A DNA stretch of 17,359 nucleotides from Candidatus Peregrinibacteria bacterium (GCA_023245695.1 JAHFJT010000007.1:1-17359), one strand, 5' to 3'. Positions 8,016 to 14,225 are shown, numbered from the stretch's first letter. The notes: generated by a model not told the origin, from the sequence alone. Numbers and translations are program-made.

Positions 8016-8753
8016 ATGCGCGATCACATGGTTCACGCTCACGAAACGACGCCACGGTCCCACGAGCTCGCTATCCAAACTCCTAAGACAGGTGCTACGG
8101 CAGAAGTAGTAGTGCATAAAAACCATACCCGAGGACGAGTTGCATCAGCACTTACTGGTGGCGCCATTAGTATATCTTCGCTTTTTCACGTTTCGCCCGT
8201 AGACGCCGCACAAAAGCAGTCCGACGCGCAGGTACTTGCTGGAACACCTGCAGAGAAAAAAGAAGAAAACGCAGCCGTCGCCGCATTGAAATTTCAAAAA
8301 TTTACGACAATTCAATCACTCAAGGACGAGATCAAAAAGGGAAAAATGGTACTCGTCAAAAATGGGCACGACTACATCCTCAAAGGAATCGGCGAAATGG
8401 ATCCGAGCCACAAGGATGTATACGCATCTCTTCGACCACATACAAAACAACTGCTCGATACTATTGCACGGCAATTCTACTCGAAATTTAAAGAAAAACT
8501 CACGCTCACCAGCCTCACCCGAACGGAGAGCTACGTGGATATCTTACGAAAGACCAATAAAAATGCGTCAAAGACATCTACGCACATGTATGGCACGACC
8601 TTTGACTGCACCAAGAATGGCATGACACAAACGCAACTCGAGTGGATGCGAACACTGCTTGCCGCTATGGAACGATCAGGAAAAATCGTCGCAACTGAAG
8701 AGTGGGTGCAACCTTGTTTCCACGTGGTAGATATTCAGGCAAACAAAAAGTAA
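8016..8753 (+). CDS. Exported M15/DUF5715-like putative zinc peptidase
   Basis: 245 residues. A hydrophilic His-containing leader (1-40) precedes a hydrophobic signal (about 43-60) ending near VDAAQ. The catalytic-like domain shows SLTRTESY, then NKNAS, STHMYGTTFD with H190 and D197 (H-x6-D), and FHVVD with H236. This order (TRT..Y, N-x-NAS, S-x-H-x-x-G-x-x-x-D, late H) is that of DUF5715/M15-like metallopeptidases. It would supply a second peptide-cleaving activity beside the 2969 gene, with which it shares little outside the zinc ligands. It starts 11 bases after the lipoprotein stop, so it is the second gene of that unit. It is convergent with purP, with only 22 bases between stops and no clear terminator. 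Confidence 0.75.
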   Translation: MRDHMVHAHETTPRSHELAIQTPKTGATAEVVVHKNHTRGRVASALTGGAISISSLFHVSPVDAAQKQSDAQVLAGTPAEKKEENAAVAALKFQKFTTIQSLKDEIKKGKMVLVKNGHDYILKGIGEMDPSHKDVYASLRPHTKQLLDTIARQFYSKFKEKLTLTSLTRTESYVDILRKTNKNASKTSTHMYGTTFDCTKNGMTQTQLEWMRTLLAAMERSGKIVATEEWVQPCFHVVDIQANKK

Positions 8754-8775
8754 AAATTACATTTTCTCGCGCTGT

Positions 8776-9801
8776 CTATCCCAAAATCTCCTTCATCCGA
8801 TCACCCTCGATCGCTTCTTTGATCTCCCTCGCCACACGCCTTCCCGTGCTCATAGGCACGTCGTAACGCAACCAGGTGTACGGTGAGCCGTCCACGTATG
8901 GATTGGTACCAGCGACGATTCGTGCGGAGATTTCAAACACATAGAACTTCAAGTCAGGTGCGACGATCGCCTCGAGACAGAATGGTCCAAATAAACCCTG
9001 ATCTCCGACACCTTCGAGACCTCGTGACTTTTCAACCACGCGTCGTCCCATGGCGAATAAATCTGGAAGCATGCTCTCACGGACCACGATTGGCATGTTG
9101 CCCGTGATCGTGTAGCTCGTATGAATATTGGCATCGAGCTGATCTTTCGCAGCGATACGTCCGATAGAGTCGGCATTCGACTCATAGCGTTTATCGAAAC
9201 TCATGATCTCGAGCTCGTCATGGAGCGGCGAATAAAAGTAATGCGTGTACAAAGGCACACCCACAATGTACTCCTGGATCACGTAGTCTTTTTCTTCTGG
9301 GTACTCGCTAATACGCTCATAGAACTCCGCAGGTGTCTTGGCAACAAAGTATCCCATGCCGCCTTTCGCGCCATGGAACTTGATAATCGCTGGTCGGTCA
9401 ATTTCTTCGGGTGAGTTGAAAATTTTTGGAACTCGAATTCCGGCGTCTACAAGCCATTCACGTGACTTCACGCGATCGGACTCCCACTTGAGAATACCTC
9501 GAGTGCCGTAGTGCATCATCGTAATATCGCGCACCTTATCCGCGCCGATGTAGCTCACAAAACTTCCATGCGGAATCATGATCGCATTCTTCGCCTTGAG
9601 CTGCTCCTCGATCTCAAAAAAGTTCGCAAACTTCTCAATCTCGATAATCTCGTCGGCTACCCGATAGCTCCGGTATGGCTCACTCTTGCCCTTCTCGCAG
9701 ATAGCGATCGTACGAAAACCTTCGTCCTTCGCGCCCTTCAAGATCTGAAGTGCAGAGTGGCTTCCAAGAGTGGCGATAGCGTAGTCTTTGATCGACGGCA
9801 T
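8776..9801 (-). CDS. purP: Formate-dependent AICAR ligase (FAICAR synthetase), canonical PurP
   Basis: 341 residues, full length. PurP converts AICAR, formate and ATP to FAICAR, the penultimate step of IMP synthesis, and is typical of archaea. Visible signatures are TLGSHSALQI (11-20) in the N-terminal DUF1246 domain, VPKIF and IDRPAIIKF leading into the glycine-rich ATP loop GAKGGMGYF, EYIVGV, THYFYSPL, DKRYES, and GPFCLEAIV with the C-terminal FEISARIVAGTN, where the acidic residue would bind metal. No insertion is present, unlike the paralogue at 1-1241. PurH, encoded nearby on the same strand, can do the same conversion using formyl-THF, so the two look redundant or condition-dependent. 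The start at 9801 has a promoter and a leader of about 57 bases; no Shine-Dalgarno. Confidence 0.93.
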   Translation of the reverse strand: MPSIKDYAIATLGSHSALQILKGAKDEGFRTIAICEKGKSEPYRSYRVADEIIEIEKFANFFEIEEQLKAKNAIMIPHGSFVSYIGADKVRDITMMHYGTRGILKWESDRVKSREWLVDAGIRVPKIFNSPEEIDRPAIIKFHGAKGGMGYFVAKTPAEFYERISEYPEEKDYVIQEYIVGVPLYTHYFYSPLHDELEIMSFDKRYESNADSIGRIAAKDQLDANIHTSYTITGNMPIVVRESMLPDLFAMGRRVVEKSRGLEGVGDQGLFGPFCLEAIVAPDLKFYVFEISARIVAGTNPYVDGSPYTWLRYDVPMSTGRRVAREIKEAIEGDRMKEILG

Positions 9802-9832
9802 AGAATAATAGAAACAGGAGGTACAGGAGCCG

Positions 9833-9852
9833 AGTTGTTAAAGCTAACAACT
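9833..9852 (-). other. Leader hairpin in front of purP
   Basis: AGTTGTTA and TAACAACT form a perfect 8-bp stem with a 4-base loop inside the predicted purP 5' leader, about 30 bases before the ATG. There is no U-tract after it on the minus strand, so it is not a simple terminator; it may affect stability or translation. Confidence 0.4.
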
Positions 9853-9865
9853 GGTATTTTCAAGC

Positions 9866-9894
9866 ATTATACGAAGAATTATAGAAGACGTCTA
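9866..9894 (-). promoter_or_regulatory. Promoter of purP
   Basis: On the minus strand, TAGACG (weak -35, 9894-9889), 17 bases, then a consensus TATAAT (9871-9866). Predicted start near 9859. Confidence 0.55.
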
Positions 9895-9898
9895 GTAG

Positions 9899-9920
9899 AA
9901 AAATTGCGTATGCAATTTTT
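9899..9920. terminator. AT-rich perfect hairpin
   Basis: AAAAATTGC and GCAATTTTT form a 9-bp stem with a GTAT loop. The A/T flanks resemble a bidirectional terminator; it could back up the terminator at 9949-9981 for the minus-strand gene, and it abuts the purP promoter. Confidence 0.4.
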
Positions 9921-9948
9921 GCTCCCCGTTCCCATTTTTATATTCAGG

Positions 9949-9981
9949 AAAAGGCCGCCTGTCCGTTACAAGCGACCTTTT
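9949..9981 (-). terminator. Rho-independent terminator after the secreted-protein gene
   Basis: Read on the minus strand, AAAAGGTCGC pairs with GCGGCCTTTT (one mismatch) around a 13-base loop and ends in a short U-run. It lies 37 bases after the stop at 10018. Confidence 0.6.
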
Positions 9982-10017
9982 ACCCCCACTCACGGTCAAT
10001 ATATGAAATGAAATTTC

Positions 10018-10515
10018 TTAGCTCTGCGCTGGTGTAGCTGCAGGCGTAGTTACTGGAGCTGGTGCACAAGCCTTTCGCTCAGTCTTGAATGTTTGCTGAG
10101 TTGCTCGCTGTGCCGTTCGCATGGTCTGGTTCAAAGTCTTGATGGAAGCCTTGAAATCCTCCTGCGCTTTTTTTACAGCATCCTTTCGTGCAGTCGCATC
10201 TGTAAGTGCCAATGCTGCCGTGATAGCCGTCTTTCGTGTAGAAAGAGCGGTCTTCGCGCCGGCGTCGAACGCCTCGTGAGCGGTGACTTCGGCGGTATCT
10301 TTCTTATCAAGAGCCGCGAAGGTGCACTGAGTTAACTCAGGCGCAGACTCAGACGACTTGTGGATCTCCATGTCTGCATGATGTTCTTCCTGCATTTCAT
10401 TGCCCTTTCCCTGGAAACCATGCTCCATATCAGGACCTTTTGCGAATACGGCACCAGCACTTGTGGCAAGAAGTGAACCTGCGATAGCCAATGTGGCAAG
10501 ACCTTTGGTAATCAT
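10018..10515 (-). CDS. Small secreted helical protein of unknown function
   Basis: 165 residues from ATG 10515. The frame is open to an ATG at 10584, but that start would push the coding region toward the divergent rhodanese promoter and add a second hydrophobic stretch. 10515 gives a classical signal peptide (MITKG, a hydrophobic core, then AVFA before KGPDM). The mature part begins with a His/Met/Glu-rich segment (MEHGFQGKGNEMQEEHHADM), then a mostly helical Ala/Lys/Thr-rich region likely to form a coiled coil or helical hairpin, two Cys and a Pro/Ala/Thr tail. I do not recognise the family. Metal binding or envelope-stress roles are conceivable from composition only. Confidence 0.72.
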   Translation of the reverse strand: MITKGLATLAIAGSLLATSAGAVFAKGPDMEHGFQGKGNEMQEEHHADMEIHKSSESAPELTQCTFAALDKKDTAEVTAHEAFDAGAKTALSTRKTAITAALALTDATARKDAVKKAQEDFKASIKTLNQTMRTAQRATQQTFKTERKACAPAPVTTPAATPAQS

Positions 10516-10590
10516 AAAGAGAAAAATTAAGAAGTAGATGATTCGCAGAGTACATACGAGCGGCTGTCTGGAAAGGGTACACAAAGGTGA

Positions 10591-10618
10591 TTGACAGAAA
10601 ATTTTCCACTGTTATGGT
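10591..10618 (+). promoter_or_regulatory. Probable promoter of the rhodanese gene
   Basis: TTGACA (10591-10596), 16 bases, TATGGT (10613-10618). The start would fall about 3 bases before the ATG at 10627, implying a nearly leaderless message. Confidence 0.5.
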
Positions 10619-10626
10619 AATTCTAT

Positions 10627-10944
10627 ATGAACGACAAAAAAATGACGTTAGAAAACCGTCAAAAAGCTTACCAGCAAGTCATGAATGGCGAGGCGATACT
10701 TTTGGATGTGCGCACCGAATGGGAGCGCAATGAAGATGGGTTTGAGCAAAAATCCCTCCACATGGACTACGAACTTTTCACCGAGGGAAAGCTGCCTGAT
10801 CTCCCAAAAGACACGATCATCTACGCCCACTGCAAGTCCGGTGGCCGCTCCGGTATCGTCGCCCACGTTCTCAAGGCCCATGGCTTCAAATATGTCTCGA
10901 ACCTCGGCGGATTCGACGACTGGACAGCCTTGAAGAAAGGCTAG
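10627..10944 (+). CDS. Single-domain rhodanese
   Basis: 105 residues, the usual size of a stand-alone rhodanese. ILLDVRTEWE (24-33) is the first conserved strand, and YAHCKSGGRS carries the active-site loop with Cys69 in the C-x-x-G-x-R-S pattern; LGGFDDW near the end is the typical last motif. The enzyme forms a persulfide on Cys69 and passes sulfur between donors and acceptors in the cytoplasm; the partner is unknown. No signal peptide. The following gene has its own promoter inside the end of this one. No Shine-Dalgarno precedes the ATG. Confidence 0.9.
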   Translation: MNDKKMTLENRQKAYQQVMNGEAILLDVRTEWERNEDGFEQKSLHMDYELFTEGKLPDLPKDTIIYAHCKSGGRSGIVAHVLKAHGFKYVSNLGGFDDWTALKKG

Positions 10945-10958
10945 GTTTGTGGTATAAT
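10930..10958 (+). promoter_or_regulatory. Promoter of the receiver-like gene
   Basis: TTGAAG (10930-10935, inside the rhodanese 3' end), 17 bases, TATAAT (10953-10958). Predicted start near 10965, about 15 bases before ATG 10980. Confidence 0.7.
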
Positions 10959-10979
10959 AAAAAGACATAAAAAACCCTC

Positions 10980-11348
10980 ATGTCCAATATTCTCATTCTC
11001 AATCGCGACACAGAAAACACCGTCAACGGAAGTGCGGATGCCATGACGAGTAGCGCCCTTGGAGCGATGGTGAAAGCACTCGGACACACCGTGACGATCT
11101 CGACCCTTGCACAGCTCAACGCAGTCCTCCCGCCAGAAACCGCGTACGTATTTTTCTACCCAGAACTTTCACAGATTCTCCCCGTCGAAAAACTCATGCG
11201 TGCGCATCCAGAGACGACCTTCATCATGACCACTGGCTCCGCAAAAGACAGATCATTCAGCCCGGAAGCCGACGGCGACAAGTTCCCCAACTTTAAAATC
11301 CTTCCACGACCGTTTAGCGTGGATACGTTGAAAGGGCTTTTGAATTAG
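10980..11348 (+). CDS. Small receiver-like (pseudo-response-regulator) protein
   Basis: 122 residues, the size of one response-regulator receiver domain. The pattern fits loosely: NILILNRDTEN as first strand, a helix with ALGAMVKALGHTVT, a hydrophobic strand AYVFFYPEL where the phospho-acceptor Asp would normally sit but is absent, FIMTTGS in place of the Thr/Ser strand, and LPRPFSVDTLKGLL resembling the K-P-F motif and last helix. If the fold is right, it is a non-phosphorylatable receiver. No output domain. The alternative is an unrelated small alpha/beta protein. Its end overlaps the promoter of the RNA gene that follows. Confidence 0.6.
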   Translation: MSNILILNRDTENTVNGSADAMTSSALGAMVKALGHTVTISTLAQLNAVLPPETAYVFFYPELSQILPVEKLMRAHPETTFIMTTGSAKDRSFSPEADGDKFPNFKILPRPFSVDTLKGLLN

Positions 11349-11356
11349 GCTATAAT
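11328..11356 (+). promoter_or_regulatory. Strong promoter of the intergenic structured RNA
   Basis: TTGAAA (11328-11333, in the end of the receiver-like gene), 17 bases, TATAAT (11351-11356). Predicted start near 11363. No coding region of plausible length follows on this strand. Confidence 0.75.
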
Positions 11357-11362
11357 AGAGCC

Positions 11363-11510
11363 AAGCAACTCAATGCTTAACATGCAACGGTTGCATGTTT
11401 CTCTCGTAAGAGAGGTGGTGGAGCGTCCTAGAATCTACCCGGGGAAATGACTAATCCCATCTAACGCGTAGATTCACAAAAAGACGAAGAACATGACTCT
11501 TCGCCTTTTT
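11363..11510 (+). ncRNA. Structured small RNA of unknown class
   Basis: A region of about 148 bases between a consensus promoter and a clear terminator, with no ORF. Stems visible by eye are AAGCA/TGCTT (11363-11378), a 9-bp stem AACATGCAA/TTGCATGTT (11379-11399), CTCTC-GTAA-GAGAG with a GNRA loop (11401-11414), and a closing stem GAATCTAC/GTAGATTC (11431-11475) enclosing GGGG/TCCC (11441-11444 with 11455-11458). The single-stranded linker contains UGGUGGAGCG (11416-11425). I see no signature of 6S, SRP, RNase P, tmRNA or a known riboswitch. Confidence 0.6.
11478..11510. terminator. Bidirectional terminator between the small RNA and the tRNA-like gene
   Basis: GACGAAGA pairs with TCTTCGCC (one mismatch) around a 7-base loop, flanked by AAAAA on the left and TTTTT on the right. 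It serves the plus-strand RNA and, read in reverse, the minus-strand tRNA-like transcript. Confidence 0.78.
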
Positions 11511-11526
11511 GCTTTGTGCCGGAAGA

Positions 11527-11597
11527 TGGTGGAGCGGACGGGAGTTGAACCCGCAAAGAAAAGTTGACAATCCTCTCTCTGATACCGATCCCGCCCC
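11527..11597 (-). tRNA. Atypical tRNA-Asp(GTC)-like gene
   Basis: 71 bases including encoded CCA. The acceptor stem GGGGCGG/CCGCTCC is complete (one G-U), discriminator A then CCA. The T arm is canonical: GCGGG, loop TTCAACT, CCCGT. A GTC anticodon sits in TTGTCAA. The D arm is reduced (only GAT/ATC can pair) and the anticodon stem pairs well only as 5-7 bp with several G-U pairs and an 8-base loop. The gene is about 5 bases shorter than a normal tRNA-Asp, so it may be a decayed copy or a tRNA mimic. Flanking bases at 11515-11523 and 11605-11613 form a 9-base inverted repeat around it. Confidence 0.5.
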
Positions 11598-11674
11598 TCG
11601 CCAAACTCCCGGCATACAAAATAGTATCAAGCCATTCTAACAAACCGTTGAATTAATCTTGAATAATTTCTAAC

Positions 11675-11702
11675 AAAATTCTGACTCGTCTTAAGGTCAG
11701 AA
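11675..11702 (-). terminator. Terminator after purH
   Basis: On the minus strand TTCTGAC and GTCAGAA form a perfect 7-bp stem with a 10-base loop, followed by TTTTG. It lies 32 bases after the purH stop. Confidence 0.65.
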
Positions 11703-11733
11703 TGTGAGGAGTAAGAGGTAGAGAGGCGAAAGC

Positions 11734-13287
11734 CTAATGCCGGAAGAACCGATACCCGCTCGTGACCATGCTCAAACCAAGCTCATCGGCTCGTTTAAAG
11801 ACTTCGTCGTCGCGGATGGAGCCACCTGGCTGGATGATGGCCGTCACGCCATACTTCGCTGCGGCCTCTACGCCGTCCGAGAAAGGAAAGAACGCATCAG
11901 ACGCCATCACGCTTCCTGGAATCGCTGCACCGCCCTTTGTCGCGCCAATGAAGACACTGTCCACCCGAGACATCTGACCCGCACCGATACCGGTTGCTAC
12001 TTCGATCACGCCACTTTTGCCCTGGATAGTTTTCGCAAACACCACCGCATTTGAGTGAACATGTTTCACGACAATGTTCGCAAAGAGCATGGCTCGAATT
12101 TCCTCAGCCGTTGGAGTTTTTTTTGTGACGACCTTGAGATCACCCTCGCTCACTATGTACGTATCTTTCGTCTGCACGAGAATACCACCCGCCACTTTTT
12201 TGATATCTCGACTGTGAAGATCACGCTCCAACACGCCCGTTTCCAAGAGACGTAAATCTTTTTTTTTGGAGAGTTGTTCGAGAGCATCCGTGTCAAACGC
12301 AGGCGCAATGATAATTTCGAGGAACCATTTTTTTTCAGAAATAAACGCCGCCACGCCACGCGTGACCGTCTGATTGAGCGCAAGCACGCCACCAAAAGCT
12401 GACATCGAGTCGACGTTGAAGGCCGCCTCAAGCGCCTCTTCGATCGTCTCTGCGGTCGCAACACCACAGGGATTATTGTGTTTGATAATCGCGGCCGCCG
12501 GCCGCTCAAATTCTTTCACGAGTTCAAGCGCGCTATCGCCATCAACGATATTGTTGAACGACAATTGCTTGCCATGCAGCATGTGCGCATTCGTAATATT
12601 CGGATCGTGATTTTCTGGATTTCGGAAAAATACCGCTTTCTGATGCGGGTTTTCACCATATCGCATCGACATCACTTTTTCGTAGTGGAGATCGAGAAGT
12701 TCCGGTTCTCCGAGCTGTGTTCGCAAGTAATGTTCAATCGCTTCATCGTACTGGTACGTTCGTGTGAACGCCGTCCGCGCCAGTCGCTTGCGAGTTTCGA
12801 GCGTCGTTTCACCATTCGCAGAAATCTCACTCCACACCGTTTCGTAGTCTCTCGGATCCACCACGACCGCCACACTCTTGAAATTCTTCGCCGCGCTGCG
12901 GATCATCGACGGTCCACCAATATCAATATTTTCAATCGCCTCGTCCTCGGTCACGCCATCTCGAGCGACGGTCGCCTCGAACGGATACAGATTTACGACC
13001 ACGAGGTCAATAAGCCCAATGCCATGCTCCTGGATCGTCTTCATGTGTTCCGGATTGCCACGCACAGCCAATAAGCCACCGTGAATCTTTGGGTGGAGGG
13101 TCTTCACTCGGCCATCGAGCATTTCCGGAAATCCGGTCGCCTCGCTGACATCTTTCACGGTCAAACCAGCCTCTCGAAGGGTTCGAGCGGTACCACCCGT
13201 GGAGAGGATTTCGACTCCTTTTGAAGCTAATTTCGTAGCAAACTCGACGATGCCTGTCTTGTCCGAAACACTGATCAGTGCACGCAT
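11734..13287 (-). CDS. purH: Bifunctional AICAR transformylase / IMP cyclohydrolase
   Basis: 517 residues, full length for PurH. The N-terminal MGS-like IMP cyclohydrolase domain shows ALISVSDKTG, STGGTARTL, SEATGFPEMLDGRVKTLHP and NLYPFE. The C-terminal transformylase domain shows RYGENPHQ, LSFNNIVD, the catalytic IKHNNPCG and SAFGGVLA, and ends in GYRFFRH. It formylates AICAR with 10-formyl-THF and closes the ring to IMP, the last two steps of purine synthesis. All recognisable catalytic motifs are intact. It is transcribed from its own promoter with a leader of about 58 bases and followed by a terminator, so it appears monocistronic. Its transformylase activity overlaps with that expected of PurP at 8776-9801. 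Confidence 0.97.
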   Translation of the reverse strand: MRALISVSDKTGIVEFATKLASKGVEILSTGGTARTLREAGLTVKDVSEATGFPEMLDGRVKTLHPKIHGGLLAVRGNPEHMKTIQEHGIGLIDLVVVNLYPFEATVARDGVTEDEAIENIDIGGPSMIRSAAKNFKSVAVVVDPRDYETVWSEISANGETTLETRKRLARTAFTRTYQYDEAIEHYLRTQLGEPELLDLHYEKVMSMRYGENPHQKAVFFRNPENHDPNITNAHMLHGKQLSFNNIVDGDSALELVKEFERPAAAIIKHNNPCGVATAETIEEALEAAFNVDSMSAFGGVLALNQTVTRGVAAFISEKKWFLEIIIAPAFDTDALEQLSKKKDLRLLETGVLERDLHSRDIKKVAGGILVQTKDTYIVSEGDLKVVTKKTPTAEEIRAMLFANIVVKHVHSNAVVFAKTIQGKSGVIEVATGIGAGQMSRVDSVFIGATKGGAAIPGSVMASDAFFPFSDGVEAAAKYGVTAIIQPGGSIRDDEVFKRADELGLSMVTSGYRFFRH

Positions 13288-13351
13288 GAAAACCTTGTGA
13301 AGCTGTAAAAGCTGCCAAATTCCGTGAAGCTACTTCCTAAAGACCTGGCGG

Positions 13352-13380
13352 AGTATAGGGCAAAGAAACCCTGCTGTAAA
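13352..13380 (-). promoter_or_regulatory. Promoter of purH
   Basis: On the minus strand TTTACA (13380-13375), 17 bases, TATACT (13357-13352); each hexamer is one base from consensus. Predicted start near 13345. It lies back to back with the plus-strand promoter at 13390-13418, with only 9 bases between them. Confidence 0.7.
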
Positions 13381-13389
13381 GATCAAAAA

Positions 13390-13418
13390 TTGCTATAAAT
13401 ACAATATTATGCTATAAT
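13390..13418 (+). promoter_or_regulatory. Promoter of the three-gene operon
   Basis: TTGCTA (13390-13395), 17 bases, TATAAT (13413-13418). Predicted start near 13425, about 27 bases before ATG 13452. Confidence 0.65.
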
Positions 13419-13451
13419 AACAATACAGAAACAATCGATAACAACATCCCT

Positions 13452-14225
13452 ATGAACCAGCACGGCCCAGAATTCCCGCACGACATTCCAAAATTTCAGT
13501 GCATCGGATACCACTATCAAAATAGTACGCGCATTTTTGAGTATCTTCCTGGCGTTCCGGCAACATTTCAAAATAAAGCCCTAGCTGAAAAAGTTCTCCA
13601 GCTACTCGGCGGGAAAGGTGGTTTTAAAATGGCTATCGCAAAAGAGCACGATGGCACAGAGGTCCCCCTCATAACTCAGCTCGAAGTTCCGCATAGTACG
13701 CCTGATAGCGTGCGCCGTGAGATTGAAAATCTCCTCTTTGATAACGGTTTTGGTGAATTTGATCTGAGTCCCGATGAAACCGCCAAGCAAAAAAGCCCAG
13801 TAGATTCGCTAAAAAATGAAACTCATGGGAAACTCGTTTCTGCGCGCGTGGAGCCAGGATTTAACGGTGCGACAGATCGGGAACAGCGATATGAGCGATT
13901 CGGACGAGGTCCATACGACACACTTTTTTATAGAAATAGTGAACTCATCGGTGCCCGTGATACATCAGGAAATCGAAAGAGTATCTATCGCGGACAGCGT
14001 GTCAGATTTCATAGTAGCGAGCTTGTCGATGGGCATGTTCGTGGCATTGACAAGGAGGCGATTATCGGAAAATTCGAACTCATAAAAGGTGTCCGTTCCG
14101 GTTTTGACCAGCTCACGGTCGAACTCGAATCTCCAAAAGATCATAGTTCGATTGGCACCTTTGAAGTAGAAAAAATCATCGGACCCGTTGCGCCATCTTC
14201 CATAAAACCCATCAGTCATGAGTAA
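13452..14225 (+). CDS. Unrecognised protein, first gene of metalloprotease operon
   Basis: 257 residues with no signal peptide or membrane segment, so probably cytoplasmic. I do not recognise the family. The N-terminal half (1-100) looks like a compact alpha/beta domain (ALAEKVLQLLGGKGGFKMAIAKE, then a helix VRREIENLLFDNG). The C-terminal half (about 125-250) is strand-rich with repeated short hydrophobic stretches (KLVSARVEPG, QRVRFHSSELVDGHVRGI, FDQLTVELESP), suggesting a beta-barrel or SH3/OB-like fold. The stop overlaps the next start by 8 bases (ATGAGTAA), indicating translational coupling. Homologues probably co-occur with the two downstream genes; that is inference. Confidence 0.75.
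   Translation: MNQHGPEFPHDIPKFQCIGYHYQNSTRIFEYLPGVPATFQNKALAEKVLQLLGGKGGFKMAIAKEHDGTEVPLITQLEVPHSTPDSVRREIENLLFDNGFGEFDLSPDETAKQKSPVDSLKNETHGKLVSARVEPGFNGATDREQRYERFGRGPYDTLFYRNSELIGARDTSGNRKSIYRGQRVRFHSSELVDGHVRGIDKEAIIGKFELIKGVRSGFDQLTVELESPKDHSSIGTFEVEKIIGPVAPSSIKPISHE

Noticed and set aside
9816..9822. AGGAGGT on the plus strand, a perfect Shine-Dalgarno
   Set aside because: No start codon or credible ORF follows; it lies in the antisense of the purP leader.
9511..10011. 166-codon plus-strand ORF
   Set aside because: It is antisense to purP and runs through the purP promoter, leader and two terminators; the translation has no family resemblance.
10516..10584. Longer N-terminus for the secreted protein
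   Set aside because: It adds a second hydrophobic stretch before an already complete signal peptide and brings the start close to the divergent rhodanese promoter.
11400..11430. T-box-like GGTGGT sequence in the small RNA
   Set aside because: There is no Stem I, specifier loop or ACCGCG partner, the region upstream is too short, and no aminoacyl-tRNA synthetase or transporter gene follows.
11416..11475. Possible second tRNA on the minus strand ending in CGCTCCACCA
   Set aside because: No matching 5' acceptor strand or T arm exists upstream; the dominant structure is the 8-bp GAATCTAC/GTAGATTC stem.
11461..11643. 60-codon minus-strand ORF ending in a RVQLPSAPP-type sequence
   Set aside because: That peptide is the familiar artefact of translating a tRNA 3' end with CCA; the locus is better explained as a tRNA-like gene.
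12478..13074. 198-codon plus-strand ORF
   Set aside because: It is antisense to the catalytic core of purH.
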